From: Ricordea florida
Taxonomy: Eukaryota; Cnidaria; Anthozoa; Corallimorpharia; Ricordeidae
DNA: 64,000 nucleotides
NCBI GenBank assembly: GCA_949710005.1
Contig: OX453282.1
Coordinates: 11,964,236-12,028,235 of the forward strand
Direction of reading: 5' to 3'
Both the position numbers and the translations under genes were made by a program. The first letter of the stretch is position 1. Every line of letters begins with the position of its first letter. Below the pieces are notes generated by a model, which was given only the letters and a program-made list of their open reading frames with translations, ran no database searches and was not told the DNA's origin. Below are positions 43,193 through 58,766 of this stretch, in pieces.

Positions 43193-45588
43193 ATATGGTG
43201 TTTTGACAAAAATCTGTAAGGCTGAGTTTCCTTGCAACCATCTCTTTGTATTTTATCTTGTTCTTAACACTGACTACAATCACGAGATAAAATGGATTTT
43301 AAATTACATTTTAAATGCCACAAGGTAATGAAAATTGCATGTTTGTAACTAATCTGTGTAATGAGGACTGATTTCATGAACTTTAGTACTGTCTGAGCAG
43401 TATGCTTTACAATCAGCTGCTCTAAGCTAATATGTTGACAGCTGAAATACAATAGGATTGCGAATTACAATCAATTTTACTTTTTACGTAGATGTTAGCT
43501 ATTTGTTATACTACAAGTATGCAAAGTTACAGAATTGAAAAGATTCTGCAAGCCGAGATATGATAGAATATCTTTCATTTTAAGGGTTTAAAGGCAATTG
43601 TATGAAGTGCGCATGCGTAGTAACAAAGAGTTCTTTCCTTAAATCACATGGAAATATAATCGTTTCAATTAAAATTTCATTCGTTATCTAAACCTTCGTC
43701 TATATCCTACTATGACAGATAGATAAAACATTCAAAATGATTCGATAACTTACCACGCTAGATGACGGTCCTCCTGCCCATACAATCTCTTATATGGTGT
43801 TTTGACAAAAATCTGTAAGGCTGAGTTTCCTTGCAACCATCTCTTTGTATTTTATCTTGTTCTTAACACTGACTACAATCACGAGATAAAATGGATTTTA
43901 AATTACATTTTAAATGCCACAAGGTAATGAAAATTGCATGTTTGTAACTAATCTGTGTAATGAGGACTGATTTCATGAACTTTAGTACTGTCTGAGCAGT
44001 ATGCTTTACAATCAGCTGCTCTAAGCTAATATGTTGACAGCTGAAATACAATAGGATTGCGAATTACAATCAATTTTACTTTTTACGTAGATGTTAGCTA
44101 TTTGTTATACTACAAGTATGCAAAGTTACAGAATTGAAAAGATTCTGCAAGCCGAGATATGATAGAATATCTTTCATTTTAAGGGTTTAAAGGCAATTGT
44201 ATGAAGTGCGCATGCGTAGTAACAAAGAGTTCTTTCCTTAAATCACATGGAAATATAATCGTTTCAATTAAAATTTCATTCGTTATCTAAACCTTCGTCT
44301 ATATCCTACTATGACAGATAGATAAAACATTCAAAATGATTCGATAACTTACCACGCTAGATGACGGTCCTCCTGCCCATACAATCTCTTATATGGTGTT
44401 TTGACAAAAATCTGTAAGGCTGAGTTTCCTTGCAACCATCTCTTTGTATTTTATCTTGTTCTTAACACTGACTACAATCACGAGATAAAATGGATTTTAA
44501 ATTACATTTTAAATGCCACAAGGTAATGAAAATTGCATGTTTGTAACTAATCTGTGTAATGAGGACTGATTTCATGAACTTTAGTACTGTCTGAGCAGTA
44601 TGCTTTACAATCAGCTGCTCTAAGCTAATATGTTGACAGCTGAAATACAATAGGATTGCGAATTACAATCAATTTTACTTTTTACGTAGATGTTAGCTAT
44701 TTGTTATACTACAAGTATGCAAAGTTACAGAATTGAAAAGATTCTGCAAGCCGAGATATGATAGAATATCTTTCATTTTAAGGGTTTAAAGGCAATTGTA
44801 TGAAGTGCGCATGCGTAGTAACAAAGAGTTCTTTCCTTAAATCACATGGAAATATAATCGTTTCAATTAAAATTTCATTCGTTATCTAAACCTTCGTCTA
44901 TATCCTACTATGACAGATAGATAAAACATTCAAAATGATTCGATAACTTACCACGCTAGATGACGGTCCTCCTGCCCATACAATCTCTTATATGGTGTTT
45001 TGAGAAAAATCTGTAAGGCTGAGTTTCCTTGCAACCATCTCTTTGTATTTTATCTTGTTCTTAACACTGACTACAATCACGAGATAAAATGGATTTTAAA
45101 TTACATTTCAAATGCCACAAGGTAATGAAAATTGCATGTTTGTAACTAATCTGTGTAATGAGGACTGATTTCATGAACTTTAGTACTGTCTGAGCAGTAT
45201 GCTTTACAATCAGCTGCTCTAAGCTAATATGTTGACAGCTGAAATACAATAGGATTGCGAATTACAATCAATTTTACTTTTTACGTAGATGTTAGCTATT
45301 TGTTATACGACAAGTATGCAAAGTTACAGAATTGAAAAGATTCTGCAAGCCGAGATATGATAGAATATCTTTCATTTTAAGGGTTTAAAGGCAATTGTAT
45401 GAAGTGCGCATGCGTAGTAACAAAGAGTTCTTTCCTTAAATCACATGGAAATATAATCGTTTCAATTAAAATTTCATTCGTTATCTAAACCTTCGTCTAT
45501 ATCCTACTATGACAGATAGATAAAACATTCAAAATGATTCGATAACTTACCACGCTAGATGACGGTCCTCCTGCCCATACAATCTCTT
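43193..45588. repeat. Run of four near-identical monomers
   Basis: Consecutive monomers share TTAACACTGAC, GCCACAAGGTAATG, GCTCTAAGC and TTAGCTATTTG with hardly any differences, a sign of recent tandem duplication. The last one (from 44990, with TTTTGAGAAAAAT) also opens the six-monomer unit. Confidence 0.8.
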
Positions 45589-48500
45589 ATATGGTGTTTT
45601 GACAAAAATCTGTAAGGCTGAGTTTCCTTGCAACCATCTCTTTGTATTTTATCTTGTTCTCAAGAATGACTACAATCACGAGATAAAATGGATTTTAAAT
45701 TACATTTTAAATGCTACAAGGTGGTGAAAATTGCATGTTTGTCACTAATCTGTGTAATGAGGACTGATTTGATTAACTTTAGTACTGTCTGAGCAGTATG
45801 CTTTACAATCAGCTGCCTTAAGCTAATATGTTGACAGCTGAAATACAATAGGATTGCGAATTACAATCAATTTTACTTCTTACGTAGATGTTACCCTTTC
45901 GTTATACTACAAGTATGCAAAGTTTCAGAATTGCAAAGATTCTGCAAGCCGAGATATAATAGAATATCTTTCATTTTAAGGGTTTAAAGGCAATTGTATG
46001 AAGTGCGCATGCGTAGTAACAAAGAGTTCTTTCCTTAAATCCTATGGAAATATAATCGTTTCAATTAAAATTTCATTCGACATCTAAACTTTCGTCTATA
46101 TCCTACTATGACAGATAGATAAAACATTCAAAATGATTCGATAACTTACCACGCTAGATGACGGTCCTCCTGCCCATACAATCTCTTATATGGTGTTTTG
46201 ACAAAAATCTGTAAGGCTGAGTTTCCTTGCAACCATCTCTTTGTATTTTATCTTTTTCTCAAGAATGACTACAATCACGAGATAAAATGGATTTTAAATT
46301 ACATTTTAAATGCTACAAGGTGGTGAAAATTGCATGTTTGTCACTAATCTGTGTAATGTGGACTGATTTGATGAACTTTAGTACTGTCTGAGCAGTATGC
46401 TTTACAATCAGCTGCCTTAAGCTAATATGTTGACAGCTGAAATACAATAGGATTGCGAATTACAATCAATTTGACTTTTTACGTAGATGTTAGCCTTTCG
46501 TTATACTACAAGTCTGCAAAGTTTCAGAATTGCAAAGATTCTGCAAGCCGAGATATGATAGAATATCTTTCATTTTAAGGGTTTAAAGGCAATTGTATGA
46601 AGTGCGCATGCGCAGTAACAAAGAATTTTTTTTTTAAATCACATGGAAATATAATCGTTTCAATTAAAATTTCATTCGTTATCTAAACCTTCGTCTATAT
46701 CCTACTATGACAGATAGATAAAACATTCAAAATGATTCAATAACTTACCACGCTAGATGACAGTCCTCCTTCCTATACAATCTCTTATATGGTGTTTTGA
46801 CAAAAACGTGTAAGGCTGAGTTTCCTTGCAACCATCTCTTTGTATTTTATCTTGTTCTTAAGAATGACTACAATCACGAGATAAAATGGATTTTAAATTA
46901 GATTTTAAATGCTACAAGGTGGTGAAAATTGCATGTTTGTCACTAATCTGTGTAATGAGGACTGATTTCATGAACTTTAGTACTGTCTGAGCAGTATGCT
47001 TTACAATCAGCTGCCTTAAGCTAATATGTTGACAGCTGAAATACAATAGGATTGCGAATTACAATCAATTTTACTTTTTACGTAGATGTTAGCCTTTCGT
47101 TATACTACAAGTATGCAAAGTTACAGAATTGAAAAGATTCTGCAAGCCGAGATATGATAGAATATCTTTCATTTTAAGGGTTTAAAGGCAATTGTATGAA
47201 GTGCGCATGCGTAGTAACAAAGAGTTCTTTCCTTAAATCACATGGAAATATAATCGTTTCAATTAAAATTTCATTCGTCATCTAAACCTTCGTCTATATC
47301 CTACTATGACAGATAGATAGAACATTCAAAATGATTCGATAACTTACCACGCTAGATGACGGTCCTCCTGCCCATACAATCTCTTATATGGTGTTTTGAC
47401 AAAAATCTGTAAGGCTGAGTTTCCTTGCAACCATCTCTTTGTATTTTATTTTGTTCTTAACAATGACTACAATCACGAGATAAAATGGATTTTAAATTAC
47501 ATTTTAAATGCCACAAGGTAATGAAAATTGCATGTTTGTCACTAATCTGTGTAATGAGGACTGATTTCAAGAACTTTAGTACTGTCTGAGCAGTATGCTT
47601 TACAATCAGCTGCCTTAAGCTAATATGTTGACAGCTGAAATACAATAGGATTGCGAATTACAATCAATTTTACTTTTTACGTAGATGTTAGCCTTTTGTT
47701 ATACTACAAGTATGCAAAGTTTCAGAATTGAAAAGATTCTGCAAGCCGAGATATGATAGAATATCTTTCATTTTAAGGGTTTAAAGGCAATTGTATGAAG
47801 TGCGCATGCGTAGTAACAAAGAGTTCTTTCCTTAAATCACATGGAAATATAATCGTTTCAATTAAAATTTCATTCGTTATCTAAACCTTCGTCTATATCC
47901 TACTATGACAGATAGATAAAACATTCAAAATGATTCGATAACTTACCACGCTAGATGACGGTCCTCCTGCCCATACAATCTCTTATATGGTGTTTTGACA
48001 AAAATCTGTAAGGCTGAGTTTCCTTGCAACCATCTCTTTGTATTTTATCTTGTTCTTAACACTGACTACAATCACGAGATAAAATGGATTTTAAATTACA
48101 TTTTAAATGCCACAAGGTAATGAAAATTGCATGTTTGTAACTAATCTGTGTAATGAGGACTGATTTCATGAACTTTAGTACTGTCTGAGCAGTATGCTTT
48201 ACAATCAGCTGCTCTAAGCTAATATGTTGACAGCTGAAATACAATAGGATTGCGAATTACAATCAATTTTACTTTTTACGTAGATGTTAGCTATTTGTTA
48301 TACTACAAGTATGCAAAGTTACAGAATTGAAAAGATTCTGCAAGCCGAGATATGATAGAATATCTTTCATTTTAAGGGTTTAAAGGCAATTGTATGAAGT
48401 GCGCATGCGTAGTAACAAAGAGTTCTTTCCTTAAATCACATGGAAATATAATCGTTTCAATTAAAATTTCATTCGTTATCTAAACCTTCGTCTATATCCT

Positions 48501-51500
48501 ACTATGACAGATAGATAAAACATTCAAAATGATTCGATAACTTACCACGCTAGATGACGGTCCTCCTGCCCATACAATCTCTTATATGGTGTTTTGAGAA
48601 AAATCTGTAAGGCTGAGTTTCCTTGCAACCATCTCTTTGTATTTTATCTTGTTCTTAACACTGACTACAATCACGAGATAAAATGGATTTTAAATTACAT
48701 TTCAAATGCCACAAGGTAATGAAAATTGCATGTTTGTAACTAATCTGTGTAATGAGGACTGATTTCATGAACTTTAGTACTGTCTGAGCAGTATGCTTTA
48801 CAATCAGCTGCTCTAAGCTAATATGTTGACAGCTGAAATACAATAGGATTGCGAATTACAATCAATTTTACTTTTTACGTAGATGTTAGCTATTTGTTAT
48901 ACGACAAGTATGCAAAGTTACAGAATTGAAAAGATTCTGCAAGCCGAGATATGATAGAATATCTTTCATTTTAAGGGTTTAAAGGCAATTGTATGAAGTG
49001 CGCATGCGTAGTAACAAAGAGTTCTTTCCTTAAATCACATGGAAATATAATCGTTTCAATTAAAATTTCATTCGTTATCTAAACCTTCGTCTATATCCTA
49101 CTATGACAGATAGATAAAACATTCAAAATGATTCGATAACTTACCACGCTAGATGACGGTCCTCCTGCCCATACAATCTCTTATATGGTGTTTTGACAAA
49201 AATCTGTAAGGCTGAGTTTCCTTGCAACCATCTCTTTGTATTTTATCTTGTTCTCAAGAATGACTACAATCACGAGATAAAATGGATTTTAAATTACATT
49301 TTAAATGCTACAAGGTGGTGAAAATTGCATGTTTGTCACTAATCTGTGTAATGAGGACTGATTTGATTAACTTTAGTACTGTCTGAGCAGTATGCTTTAC
49401 AATCAGCTGCCTTAAGCTAATATGTTGACAGCTGAAATACAATAGGATTGCGAATTACAATCAATTTTACTTCTTACGTAGATGTTACCCTTTCGTTATA
49501 CTACAAGTATGCAAAGTTTCAGAATTGCAAAGATTCTGCAAGCCGAGATATAATAGAATATCTTTCATTTTAAGGGTTTAAAGGCAATTGTATGAAGTGC
49601 GCATGCGTAGTAACAAAGAGTTCTTTCCTTAAATCCTATGGAAATATAATCGTTTCAATTAAAATTTCATTCGACATCTAAACTTTCGTCTATATCCTAC
49701 TATGACAGATAGATAAAACATTCAAAATGATTCGATAACTTACCACGCTAGATGACGGTCCTCCTGCCCATACAATCTCTTATATGGTGTTTTGACAAAA
49801 ATCTGTAAGGCTGAGTTTCCTTGCAACCATCTCTTTGTATTTTATCTTGTTCTCAAGAATGACTACAATCACGAGATAAAATGGATTTTAAATTACATTT
49901 TAAATGCTACAAGGTGGTGAAAATTGCATGTTTGTCACTAATCTGTGTAATGTGGACTGATTTGATGAACTTTAGTACTGTCTGAGCAGTATGCTTTACA
50001 ATCAGCTGCCTTAAGCTAATATGTTGACAGCTGAAATACAATAGGATTGCGAATTACAATCAATTTGACTTTTTACGTAGATGTTAGCCTTTCGTTATAC
50101 TACAAGTCTGCAAAGTTTCAGAATTGCAAAGATTCTGCAAGCCGAGATATGATAGAATATCTTTCATTTTAAGGGTTTAAAGGCAATTGTATGAAGTGCG
50201 CATGCGCAGTAACAAAGAATTTTTTTTTTAAATCACATGGAAATATAATCGTTTCAATTAAAATTTCATTCGTTATCTAAACCTTCGTCTATATCCTACT
50301 ATGACAGATAGATAAAACATTCAAAATGATTCAATAACTTACCACGCTAGATGACAGTCCTCCTTCCTATACAATCTCTTATATGGTGTTTTGACAAAAA
50401 CGTGTAAGGCTGAGTTTCCTTGCAACCATCTCTTTGTATTTTATCTTGTTCTTAAGAATGACTACAATCACGAGATAAAATGGATTTTAAATTAGATTTT
50501 AAATGCTACAAGGTGGTGAAAATTGCATGTTTGTCACTAATCTGTGTAATGAGGACTGATTTCATGAACTTTAGTACTGTCTGAGCAGTATGCTTTACAA
50601 TCAGCTGCCTTAAGCTAATATGTTGACAGCTGAAATACAATAGGATTGCGAATTACAATCAATTTTACTTTTTACGTAGATGTTAGCCTTTCGTTATACT
50701 ACAAGTATGCAAAGTTACAGAATTGAAAAGATTCTGCAAGCCGAGATATGATAGAATATCTTTCATTTTAAGGGTTTAAAGGCAATTGTATGAAGTGCGC
50801 ATGCGTAGTAACAAAGAGTTCTTTCCTTAAATCACATGGAAATATAATCGTTTCAATTAAAATTTCATTCGTCATCTAAACCTTCGTCTATATCCTACTA
50901 TGACAGATAGATAGAACATTCAAAATGATTCGATAACTTACCACGCTAGATGACGGTCCTCCTGCCCATACAATCTCTTATATGGTGTTTTGACAAAAAT
51001 CTGTAAGGCTGAGTTTCCTTGCAACCATCTCTTTGTATTTTATTTTGTTCTTAACAATGACTACAATCACGAGATAAAATGGATTTTAAATTACATTTTA
51101 AATGCCACAAGGTAATGAAAATTGCATGTTTGTCACTAATCTGTGTAATGAGGACTGATTTCAAGAACTTTAGTACTGTCTGAGCAGTATGCTTTACAAT
51201 CAGCTGCCTTAAGCTAATATGTTGACAGCTGAAATACAATAGGATTGCGAATTACAATCAATTTTACTTTTTACGTAGATGTTAGCCTTTTGTTATACTA
51301 CAAGTATGCAAAGTTTCAGAATTGAAAAGATTCTGCAATCCGAGATATGATAGAATATCTTTCATTTTAAGGGTTTAAAGGCAATTGTATGAAGTGCGCA
51401 TGCGTAATAACAAAGAGTTCTTTCCTTAAATCACATGGAAATATAATCGTTTCAATTAAAATTTCATTCGTTATCTAAACCTTCGTCTATATCCTACTAT

Positions 51501-54500
51501 GACAGATAGATAAAACATTCAAAATGATTCGATAACTTACCACGCTAGATGACGGTCCTCCTGCCCATACAATCTCTTATATGGTGTTTTGACAAAAATC
51601 TGTAAGGCTGAGTTTCCTTGCAACCATCTCTTTGTATTTTATCTTGTTCTTAACAATGACTACAATCACGAGATAAAATGGATTTTAAATTACATTTTAA
51701 ATGCTACAAGGTGGTGAAAATTGCATGTTTGTCACGAATCTGTGTAATGAGGACTGACTTGATCAACTTTAGTACTGTCTGAGCAGTATGCTTTACAATC
51801 AGCTGCCTTAAGCTAATATGTTCACAGCTGAAATACAATAGGATTGCGAATTACAATCAATTTTACTTTTTACGTAGATGTTAGCCTTTCGTTATACTAC
51901 AAGTCTGCAAAGTTACAGAATTGAAAAGATTCTGCAAGCCAAGATATGATAGAATATCTTTCATTTTAAGGGTTTAAAGGCAATTGTATGAAGTGCGCAT
52001 GCGTAGTAACAAAGAGTTCTTTCCTTAAATCACATGGAAATATAATCGTTTCAATTAAAATTTCATTCGTTATCTAAACCTTCGTCTATATCCTACTATG
52101 ACAGATAGATAAAACATTCAAAATGATTCGATAACTTACCACGCTAGATGACGGTCCTCCTGCCCATACAATCTCTTATATGGTGTTTTGACAAAAATCT
52201 GTAAGGCTGAGTTTCCTTGCAACCATCTCTTTGTATTTTATCTTGTTCTTAACACTGACTACAATCACGAGATAAAATGGATTTTAAATTACATTTCAAA
52301 TGCCACAAGGTAATGAAAATTGCATGTTTGTAACTAATCTGTGTAATGAGGACTGATTTCATGAACTTTAGTACTGTCTGAGCAGTATGCTTTACAATCA
52401 GCTGCTCTAAGCTAATATGTTGACAGCTGAAATACAATAGGATTGCGAATTACAATCAATTTTACTTTTTACGTAGATGTTAGCTATTTGTTATACGACA
52501 AGTATGCAAAGTTACAGAATTGAAAAGATTCTGCAAGCCGAGATATGATAGAATATCTTTCATTTTAAGGGTTTAAAGGCAATTGTATGAAGTGCGCATG
52601 CGTAGTAACAAAGAGTTCTTTCCTTAAATCACATGGAAATATAATCGTTTCAATTAAAATTTCATTCGTTATCTAAACCTTCGTCTATATCCTACTATGA
52701 CAGATAGATAAAACATTCAAAATGATTCGATAACTTACCACGCTAGATGACGGTCCTCCTGCCCATACAATCTCTTATATGGTGTTTTGACAAAAATCTG
52801 TAAGGCTGAGTTTCCTTGCAACCATCTCTTTGTATTTTATCTTGTTCTCAAGAATGACTACAATCACGAGATAAAATGGATTTTAAATTACATTTTAAAT
52901 GCTACAAGGTGGTGAAAATTGCATGTTTGTCACTAATCTGTGTAATGAGGACTGATTTGATTAACTTTAGTACTGTCTGAGCAGTATGCTTTACAATCAG
53001 CTGCCTTAAGCTAATATGTTGACAGCTGAAATACAATAGGATTGCGAATTACAATCAATTTTACTTCTTACGTAGATGTTACCCTTTCGTTATACTACAA
53101 GTATGCAAAGTTTCAGAATTGCAAAGATTCTGCAAGCCGAGATATAATAGAATATCTTTCATTTTAAGGGTTTAAAGGCAATTGTATGAAGTGCGCATGC
53201 GTAGTAACAAAGAGTTCTTTCCTTAAATCCTATGGAAATATAATCGTTTCAATTAAAATTTCATTCGACATCTAAACTTTCGTCTATATCCTACTATGAC
53301 AGATAGATAAAACATTCAAAATGATTCGATAACTTACCACGCTAGATGACGGTCCTCCTGCCCATACAATCTCTTATATGGTGTTTTGACAAAAATCTGT
53401 AAGGCTGAGTTTCCTTGCAACCATCTCTTTGTATTTTATCTTGTTCTCAAGAATGACTACAATCACGAGATAAAATGGATTTTAAATTACATTTTAAATG
53501 CTACAAGGTGGTGAAAATTGCATGTTTGTCACTAATCTGTGTAATGTGGACTGATTTGATGAACTTTAGTACTGTCTGAGCAGTATGCTTTACAATCAGC
53601 TGCCTTAAGCTAATATGTTGACAGCTGAAATACAATAGGATTGCGAATTACAATCAATTTGACTTTTTACGTAGATGTTAGCCTTTCGTTATACTACAAG
53701 TCTGCAAAGTTTCAGAATTGCAAAGATTCTGCAAGCCGAGATATGATAGAATATCTTTCATTTTAAGGGTTTAAAGGCAATTGTATGAAGTGCGCATGCG
53801 CAGTAACAAAGAATTTTTTTTTTAAATCACATGGAAATATAATCGTTTCAATTAAAATTTCATTCGTTATCTAAACCTTCGTCTATATCCTACTATGACA
53901 GATAGATAAAACATTCAAAATGATTCAATAACTTACCACGCTAGATGACAGTCCTCCTTCCTTTACAATCTCTTATATGGTGTTTTGACAAAAACGTGTA
54001 AGGCTGAGTTTCCTTGCAACCATCTCTTTGTATTTTATCTTGTTCTTAAGAATGACTACAATCACGAGATAAAATGGATTTTAAATTAGATTTTAAATGC
54101 TACAAGGTGGTGAAAATTGCATGTTTGTCACTAATCTGTGTAATGAGGACTGATTTCATGAACTTTAGTACTGTCTGAGCAGTATGCTTTACAATCAGCT
54201 GCCTTAAGCTAATATGTTGACAGCTGAAATACAATAGGATTGCGAATTACAATCAATTTTACTTTTTACGTAGATGTTAGCCTTTCGTTATACTACAAGT
54301 ATGCAAAGTTACAGAATTGAAAAGATTCTGCAAGCCGAGATATGATAGAATATCTTTCATTTTAAGGGTTTAAAGGCAATTGTATGAAGTGCGCATGCGT
54401 AGTAACAAAGAGTTCTTTCCTTAAATCACATGGAAATATAATCGTTTCAATTAAAATTTCATTCGTCATCTAAACCTTCGTCTATATCCTACTATGACAG

Positions 54501-55771
54501 ATAGATAGAACATTCAAAATGATTCGATAACTTACCACGCTAGATGACGGTCCTCCTGCCCATACAATCTCTTATATGGTGTTTTGACAAAAATCTGTAA
54601 GGCTGAGTTTCCTTGCAACCATCTCTTTGTATTTTATCTTGTTCTTAACAATGACTACAATCACGAGATAAAATGGATTTTAAATTACATTTTAAATGCC
54701 ACAAGGTAATGAAAATTGCATGTTTGTCACTAATCTGTGTAATGAGGACTGATTTCATGAACTTTAGTACTGTCTGAGCAGTATGCTTTACAATCAGCTG
54801 CCTTAAGCTAATATGTTGACAGCTGAAATACAATAGGATTGCGAATTACAATCAATTTTACTTTTTACGTAGATGTTAGCCTTTTGTTATACTACAAGTA
54901 TGCAAAGTTTCAGAATTGAAAAGATTCTGCAATCCGAGATATGATAGAATATCTTTCATTTTAAGGGTTTAAAGGCAATTGTATGAAGTGCGCATGCGTA
55001 ATAACAAAGAGTTCTTTCCTTAAATCACATGGAAATATAATCGTTTCAATTAAAATTTCATTCGTTATCTAAACCTTCGTCTATATCCTACTATGAAAGA
55101 TAGATAAAACATTCAAAATGATTCGATAACTTACCACGCTAGATGACGGTCCTCCTGCCCATACAATCTCTTATATGGTGTTTTGACAAAAATCTGTAAG
55201 GCTGAGTTTCCTTGCAACCATCTCTTTGTATTTTATCTTGTTCTTAACAATGACTACAATCACGAGATAAAATGGATTTTAAATTACATTTTAAATGCTA
55301 CAAGGTGGTGAAAATTGCATGTTTGTCACGAATCTGTGTAATGAGGACTGACTTGATCAACTTTAGTACTGTCTGAGCAGTATGCTTTACAATCAGCTGC
55401 CTTAAGCTAATATGTTCACAGCTGAAATACAATAGGATTGCGAATTACAATCAATTTTACTTTTTACGTAGATGTTAGCCTTTCGTTATACTACAAGTCT
55501 GCAAAGTTACAGAATTGAAAAGATTCTGCAAGCCAAGATATGATAGAATATCTTTCATTTTAAGGGTTTAAAGGCAATTGTATGAAGTGCACATGCGTAG
55601 TAACAAAGAGTTCTTTCCTTAAATCACATGGAAATATAATCGTCTCAATTAAAATTTCATTCGTTATCTAAACCTTCGTCTATATCTTACTATGACAGAT
55701 AGATAAAACATTCAAAATGATTCGATAACTTACCACGCTAGATGACGGTCCTCCTGCCCATACAATCTCTT
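44990..55771. repeat. Six-monomer higher-order repeat, ~3,594 bp, three units
   Basis: Units start at 44990, 48584 and 52178. Private markers recur at this step: TTTTGAGAAAAAT (units 1 and 2), ATCCTATGGAAAT (about 46040, 49635, 53228) and GAATTTTTTTTTT-like runs (about 46624, 50218, 53812). The sixth monomer of unit 1 differs from those of units 2 and 3, so homogenisation is incomplete. Confidence 0.85.
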
Positions 55772-58766
55772 ATATGGTGTTTTGACAAAAATCTGTAAGG
55801 CTGAGTTTCCTTGCAACCATCTCTTTGTATTTTATCTTGTTCTTAAGAATGACTACAATCACGAGATAAAATATATTTTAAATTACATTTTAAATGCTAC
55901 AAGGTGGTGAAAATTGCATGTTTGTCACTAATCTGTGTAATGAGGACTGATTTGATGGACTTTAGTACTGTCTGAGCAGTATGCTTTACAATCAGCTGCC
56001 TTAAGCTAATATGTTCACAGCTGAAATACAATAGGATTGCGAATTACAATCAATTTTACTTTTTACGTAGATGTTAGCCTTTCGTTATACTACAAGTCTG
56101 CAAAGCTTCAGAATTGCGAAGATTCTGCAAGCCGAGATATGATAGAATATCTTTCATTTTAAGGGTTTAAAGGCAATTGTATGAAGTGCGCATGCGTAGT
56201 AACAAAGAGTTCTTTCCTTAAATCACATGGAAATATAATCGTTTCAATTAAAATTTCATTCGTCATCTAAACCTTCGTCTATATCCTACTATGACAGATA
56301 GATAAAACATTCAAAATGATTCAATAACTTACCACGCTAGATGACGGTCCTCCTGCCTATACAATCTCTTATATGGTGTTTTGACAAAAACGTGTAAGGC
56401 TGAGTTTCCTTGCAACCATCTCTTTGTATTTTATCTTGTTCTTAACAATGACTACAATCACGAGATAAAATGGATTTTAAATTACATTTTAAATGCTACA
56501 ATAAGGTGAAAATTGCATGTTTGTCACTAATCTGTGTAATGAGGATTGATTTGATGAACTTTAGTACTGTCTGAGCAGTATGCTTTACAATCAGCTGCCT
56601 TAAGCTAATATGTTGACAGCTGAAATACAATAGGATTGCGAATTCCAATCAATTTTACTTTTTACGTAGATGTTAGCCTTTCGTTATACTACAAGTATGC
56701 AAAGTTTCAGAATTGCAAAGATTCTGCAAGCCGAGATATGATAGAATATCTTTCATTTTAAGGGTTTAAAGGCAATTGTATGAAGTGCGCATGCGTAGTA
56801 ACAAAGAGTTCTTTCCTTAAATCACATGGAAATATAATCGTTTCAATTAAAATTGCATTCGTTATCTAAACCTTCGTCTATATCCTACTATGACAGATAG
56901 ATAAAACATTCAAAATGATTCGATAACTTACCACGCTAGATGACGGTCCTCCTGCCCATACAATCTCTTATATGGTGTTTTGACAAAAATCTGTAAGGCT
57001 GAGTTTCCTTGCAACCATCTCTTTGTATTTTATCTTGTTCTTAAGAATGACTACAATCACGAGATAAAATGGATTTTAAATTACATTTTAAATGCTACAA
57101 GGTGGTGAAAATTGCATGTTTGTCACTAATCTGTGTAATGAGGACTGATTTGATGGACTTTAGTACTGTCTGAGCAGTATGCTTTACAATCAGCTGCCTT
57201 AAGCTAATATGTTGACAGCTGAAATACAATAGGATTGCGAATTACAATCAATTTTACTTTTTACGTAGATGTTAGCCTTTCGTTATACTACAAGTATGCA
57301 AAGTTACAGAATTATAAAGATTCCGCAAGCCGAGATATGATAGATTATCTTTCATTTTAAGGGTTTAAAGTCAATTGTATGTAGTGCGCATGCGTAGTAA
57401 CAAAGAGTTCTTTCCTTAAATCACATGGAAATATAATCGTTTCAATTAAAATTTCATTCGTTATCTAAACCTTCGTCTATATCCTACTATGACAGATAGA
57501 TAAAACATTCAAAATGATTCGATAACTTACCACGCTAGATGACGGTCCTCCTGCCCATACAATCTCTTATATGGTGTTTTGACAAAAATCTGTAAGGCTG
57601 AGTTTCCTTGCAACCATCTCTTTGTATTTTATCTTGTTCTTAACAATGACTACAATCACGAGATAAAATGGATTTTAAATTACATTTTAAATGCCACAAG
57701 GTAATGAAAATTGCATGTTTGTCACTAACCTGTGTAATGAGGACTGATTTCATGAACTTTAGTACTGTCTGAGCAGTATGCTTTACAATCAGCTGCCTTA
57801 AGCTAATATGTTGACAGCTGAAATACAATAGGATTGCGAATTACAATCAATTTTACTTTTTAAGTAGATGTTAGCCTTTCGTTATACTACAAGTATGCAA
57901 AGTTACAGAATTATAAAGATTCCGCAAGCCGAGATATGATAGATTATCTTTCATTTTAAGGGTTTAAAGGCAATTGTATGTAGTGCGCATGCGTAGTAAC
58001 AAAGGGTTCTTTCCTTAAATCACATGGAAATATAATCGTTTCAATTAAAATTTCATTCGTTATCTAAACCTTCGTCTATATCCTACTATGACAGATAGAT
58101 AAAACATTCAAAATGATTCGATAACTTACCACGCTAGATGACGGTCCTCCTGCCCATACAATCTCTTATATGGTGTTTTGACAAAAATCTGTAAGGCTGA
58201 GTTTCCTTGCAACCATCTCTTTGTATTTTATCTTGTTCTTAACAATGACTACAATCACGAGATAAAATGGATTTTAAATTACATTTTAAATGCCACAAGG
58301 TAATGAAAATTGCATGTTTGTCACTAATCTGTGTAAAGAGGACTGATTTCATGAACTTTAGTACTGTCTGAGCAGTATGCTTTACAATCAGCTGCCTTAA
58401 GCTAATATGTTGACAGCTGAAATACAATAGGATTGCGAATTACAATCAATTTTACTTTTTACGTAGATGTTAGCCTTTCGTTATACTACAAGTATGCAAA
58501 TTTACAGAATTATAAAGATTCCGCAAGCCGAGATATGATAGATTATCTTTCATTTTAAGGGTTTAAAGGCAATTGTATGTAGTGCGCATGCGTAGTAACA
58601 AAGGGTTCTTTCCTTAAATTACATGGAAATATAATCGTTTCAATTAAAATTTCATTCGTTATCTAAACCTTCGTCTATATCCTACTATGACAGATAGATA
58701 AAACATTCAAAATGATTCGATAACTTACCACGCTAGATGACGGTCCTCCTGCCCATACAATCTCTT
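55772..58766. repeat. Divergent satellite monomers between higher-order blocks
   Basis: Five monomers with mixed variants. Two or three share ATTATAAAGATTCCGC and GATAGATTATC, markers found again in the last block. No other feature seen. Confidence 0.7.
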